Notes under the pieces: generated by a model
The model's database searches: none
Told to the model about the DNA's origin: nothing
What the model saw: only the letters and a program-made list of their open reading frames with translations
Origin: Flavobacterium tegetincola DSM 22377
GTDB taxonomy: Bacteria > Bacteroidota > Bacteroidia > Flavobacteriales > Flavobacteriaceae
Direction of reading: 5' to 3'
NCBI RefSeq assembly: GCF_000425485.1
Contig: NZ_KE384383.1
Span: forward strand, 124,117-188,116
DNA: 64,000 bases
Part shown: positions 62,187 to 64,000 of the stretch, one piece after another
Layout: each line of letters begins with the position of its first letter
Numbering within the stretch: the first letter of the stretch is position 1
Translations under genes and position numbers: made by a program

Positions 62187-62639
62187 TTATTTCAAAAATT
62201 TAATGGTAAATGGATATTTGAAATGTACTCCTTGTGAAGCTTTTACGGCTCCGTAAATAGTTAAAAAGAATTCCGCTGTTTTTAAAACAATAGCGATAAG
62301 AATTGCAATTCCTGCAAATATTATTGCTCCTGAAAATTCTGCAAAATTGAGGCTTTCCATGAATACAGCCGAATTGTGGTTTCCATGAAAACCCACGGCA
62401 CTAAATACGGTAAAGAGTAAAATAGGAATGGCAATCAGTGCTAACACGATGGTGTAAATAAATAAACTGATCTGAAAGTTGATAACTTCCTTTCCTTGTT
62501 CATCTACAAATTCCGATTTGTCTTTCGAAGTTGCCCAAATCACAATTGGAAAGATGAAGTTTCCAAAAGGAATGCAATACTGAAATAAACTGCTTAAATG
62601 TATTGCGGCTGCAGTGTTGGTGTGTGTAATTTTTTCCAT
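62187..62639 (-). CDS. DUF4870 membrane protein
   Basis: 150 residues, three hydrophobic helices. The family motif FIFPIVIWATSKDKSEFVDEQGKEVINFQISLFIY is present, in part: DEQGKEVINFQIS. Role unknown; it is a frequent companion of PspC/PadR genes. First gene of the operon 57372-62639. Confidence 0.85.
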   Translation of the reverse strand: MEKITHTNTAAAIHLSSLFQYCIPFGNFIFPIVIWATSKDKSEFVDEQGKEVINFQISLFIYTIVLALIAIPILLFTVFSAVGFHGNHNSAVFMESLNFAEFSGAIIFAGIAILIAIVLKTAEFFLTIYGAVKASQGVHFKYPFTIKFLK

Positions 62640-62667
62640 AATAAAAAGTATATAGTATTTTCTTATG

Positions 62668-62675
62668 CAAATATA
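62668..62675 (-). promoter_or_regulatory. Possible -7 element of the PspC-PadR operon
   Basis: Minus strand TATATTTG fits TAnnTTTG, 28 bp before the ATG of the DUF4870 gene. No clear -33 element at the right distance. Confidence 0.4.
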
Positions 62676-62774
62676 TGGTCAAAAGACAGTATCTTGTTTC
62701 GCATAGTACTGAATGTTAACAAAAAATTAACATTGTGTAATTTGATAAGAATAGTCTATTTTTACAAAAAATCA

Positions 62775-63236
62775 ATGAAAATGGGACTTACTGCTACAAA
62801 ACTGAATCGTTTTCTGTTCTTCAAACTTCCCTCTGCATTTATCTGTGGAGTTCGTGTAAAAGAAATTACTACTGAACGTTGTAAGGCTACGGTCAAGCAC
62901 CGCTGGATCAACCAAAATCCATTCAATTCTATGTATTTTGCCGTCCAAGCGATGGCTGCTGAATTGACCACTGGTGTCCTGGTAATGAATGAAATACAAC
63001 AAAGTGGAAAGAACGTTTCCATGCTTGTTGCTAATAATAAGAGTAGTTTTTCTAAAAAAGCTACAGGAACTATAACTTTCATTTGTGAAGACGCAAATCT
63101 TGTAAGAGAAGGTATGAAAAAGGCATTGGAAACAGGCGATGGACAAACTTTCTGGCTAAAATCAATTGGGTACAATCAAGAAAATATTCAGGTTTCAGAG
63201 ATGCATTTTGAGTGGACTGTGAAAGTGAAAAAGTAA
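62775..63236 (+). CDS. DUF4442 hotdog-fold protein
   Basis: 153 residues from the ATG at 62775 (MKMGLTATKLNRFLFFKLPSA). WINQNPFNSMYFAVQAMAAELTTGVLVM is the hotdog helix with the family's NPFxSMYFA. DUF4442 is related to thioesterases, but the usual catalytic Asp/Glu is not obvious. Substrate unknown. It is divergent from the DUF4870 operon. Confidence 0.85.
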   Translation: MKMGLTATKLNRFLFFKLPSAFICGVRVKEITTERCKATVKHRWINQNPFNSMYFAVQAMAAELTTGVLVMNEIQQSGKNVSMLVANNKSSFSKKATGTITFICEDANLVREGMKKALETGDGQTFWLKSIGYNQENIQVSEMHFEWTVKVKK

Positions 63237-63292
63237 CATTATACGACCGTTAAACATTGTACAATTAACTTTCGTATTTGAGAGATTGATTG

Positions 63293-63300
63293 TAGTTTTG
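63293..63300 (+). promoter_or_regulatory. Predicted -7 element of the TIGR01777-family gene
   Basis: TAGTTTTG fits TAnnTTTG, 19 bp before the ATG at 63320; the -33 element is weak (TTCG at 63271-63274). Confidence 0.4.
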
Positions 63301-63319
63301 AAAGAAACAGCAAAAAGGA

Positions 63320-64000
63320 ATGAAAATTTTAATAACAGGTGCAACAGGTTTAATAGGTACTGAACTGGTAGCTCTTTTACTACAAAATGGAGTTACCGTG
63401 CATTACTTAACGACTTCCAAAAAAAAGATTGAGAGTAAACCCAATTATCATGGATTTTATTGGAACCCCAATCAAGGCATTATTGATGAAAATGCATTGA
63501 TGGGTGTGGACTCAATTATTCATTTGGCTGGAGCTACCATTTCTAAAAGATGGACTCCAAAATACAAACAAGAAATTATTGAGAGTCGAATTTTGTCTTC
63601 AAATGTTTTGTATAAAGCTTTAAAAGAACACCCACATTCGGTAAAACAGCTTATTTCTGCTTCCGCTATTGGTATTTATCCAGACAGTTTGACAAAAATT
63701 TATACGGAAGAAAATAATGAAGTTGACGAAAGTTTTCTCGGAAAAGTAGTGATGAAATGGGAAGAGTCGGTTAATAAATTTAAATCGCTAAACATAAAAG
63801 TGGCCAAAATCCGCACTGGTTTGGTGTTAACCAATAATGGAGGTGCTTTGCCAGAAATGGAAAAACCGATAAAGATGGGAATTGGCTCTCCGTTTGGATC
63901 GGGAAAGCAAATCCAATCATGGATCCACATTCATGATTTAGTAGAACTGTATTTGTTTGCCGTAGAGCACGAGTTAGAAGGTGCTTACAATGCAGTAGCA
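63320..64000 (+). CDS. TIGR01777/YfcH-family NAD-dependent epimerase-like protein (partial, runs off the window)
   Basis: 227 codons up to the window edge, no stop. The cofactor motif ITGATGLIGTELV is at 5-17, then IIHLAGATISKRWTPKYKQEIIESRI and SASAIGIYPDS, which mark the TIGR01777 branch of the SDR superfamily (about 300 residues when whole). These proteins bind a nucleotide cofactor; in plants a homologue acts in chloroplast division, in bacteria the role is unknown. Confidence 0.88.
   Translation, partial: MKILITGATGLIGTELVALLLQNGVTVHYLTTSKKKIESKPNYHGFYWNPNQGIIDENALMGVDSIIHLAGATISKRWTPKYKQEIIESRILSSNVLYKALKEHPHSVKQLISASAIGIYPDSLTKIYTEENNEVDESFLGKVVMKWEESVNKFKSLNIKVAKIRTGLVLTNNGGALPEMEKPIKMGIGSPFGSGKQIQSWIHIHDLVELYLFAVEHELEGAYNAVA

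Noticed and set aside
62762-63175. Two minus-strand frames of 137 and 124 residues opposite the DUF4442 gene
   Set aside because: Mirror frames of a well-supported coding region, with no recognisable motifs.

Overview
This 64 kb window is chromosomal DNA of a flavobacterium (Bacteroidota, Flavobacteriaceae; close to Flavobacterium in gene content). The signs are low G+C, secreted proteins with C-terminal type IX secretion (T9SS) sorting domains, promoters of the TTTG / TAnnTTTG type instead of sigma70 boxes, and families typical of the group (GIN/DUF2807, DUF4294, DUF6624, GEVED, PspC-PadR operon, GldL-like small membrane proteins). No rRNA, tRNA, CRISPR array, prophage or replication origin was seen.

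Layout. 0.2-3.3 kb: a second, short DNA polymerase III alpha (DnaE2 type). 3.3-8.3 kb: a compact acyl-chain locus, with a NeuD/PglD-like acyltransferase facing a six-gene operon (acyl carrier protein, FabL-like reductase, FabZ-like dehydratase, ketosynthase, phosphopantetheinyl transferase, hexapeptide acyltransferase). 8.5-16.8 kb: DEAD-box helicase, a secreted SGNH esterase, a YhdH-type oxidoreductase with a divergent HxlR regulator, a DUF3050 protein and a small T9SS protein. 17-25.3 kb: poorly known membrane and secreted proteins, a phosphatase, and an apparent operon ribB - Crp-type regulator - secreted tandem-duplication protein. 25.3-30.5 kb: the accessory, repeat-rich part, with a REP-associated tyrosine transposase between inverted REP copies, further dispersed palindromes, two single-gene units each bounded by private inverted repeats, and decayed gene fragments.

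30.5-42.3 kb: GreA/B-like factor, a giant T9SS repeat protein of about 1783 residues, a membrane GT2 glycosyltransferase, a DUF6642-like protein, a DUF885 lipoprotein, two very small proteins and a YpfJ-type metallopeptidase. 42.4-55.6 kb: hybrid histidine kinase, membrane protein, aldehyde dehydrogenase, outer-membrane barrel, pseudouridine synthase with panB, a GldL-like gene broken by an in-frame stop, sdaA, M42 peptidase and DUF4294 protein. 55.6-57.3 kb: arsenate reductase plus Acr3 efflux pump with a palindrome in front but no arsR. 57.4-62.6 kb: DUF4870 - small secreted protein - PadR - PspC - three GIN-domain proteins, an envelope-stress type operon in which one GIN lipoprotein has a frameshifted signal peptide. 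62.8-64 kb: DUF4442 protein and the start of a TIGR01777-family protein that runs off the window.

Most genes are ordinary for the group. The parts that look least described are the self-contained acyl-chain locus (carrier, its activating enzyme, chain-building enzymes and two acyltransferases in 5 kb) and the 25-30 kb accessory island, where the REP/RAYT unit sits beside genes whose boundaries look like integron cassettes without an integrase. All functional statements come from motif reading without database searches.
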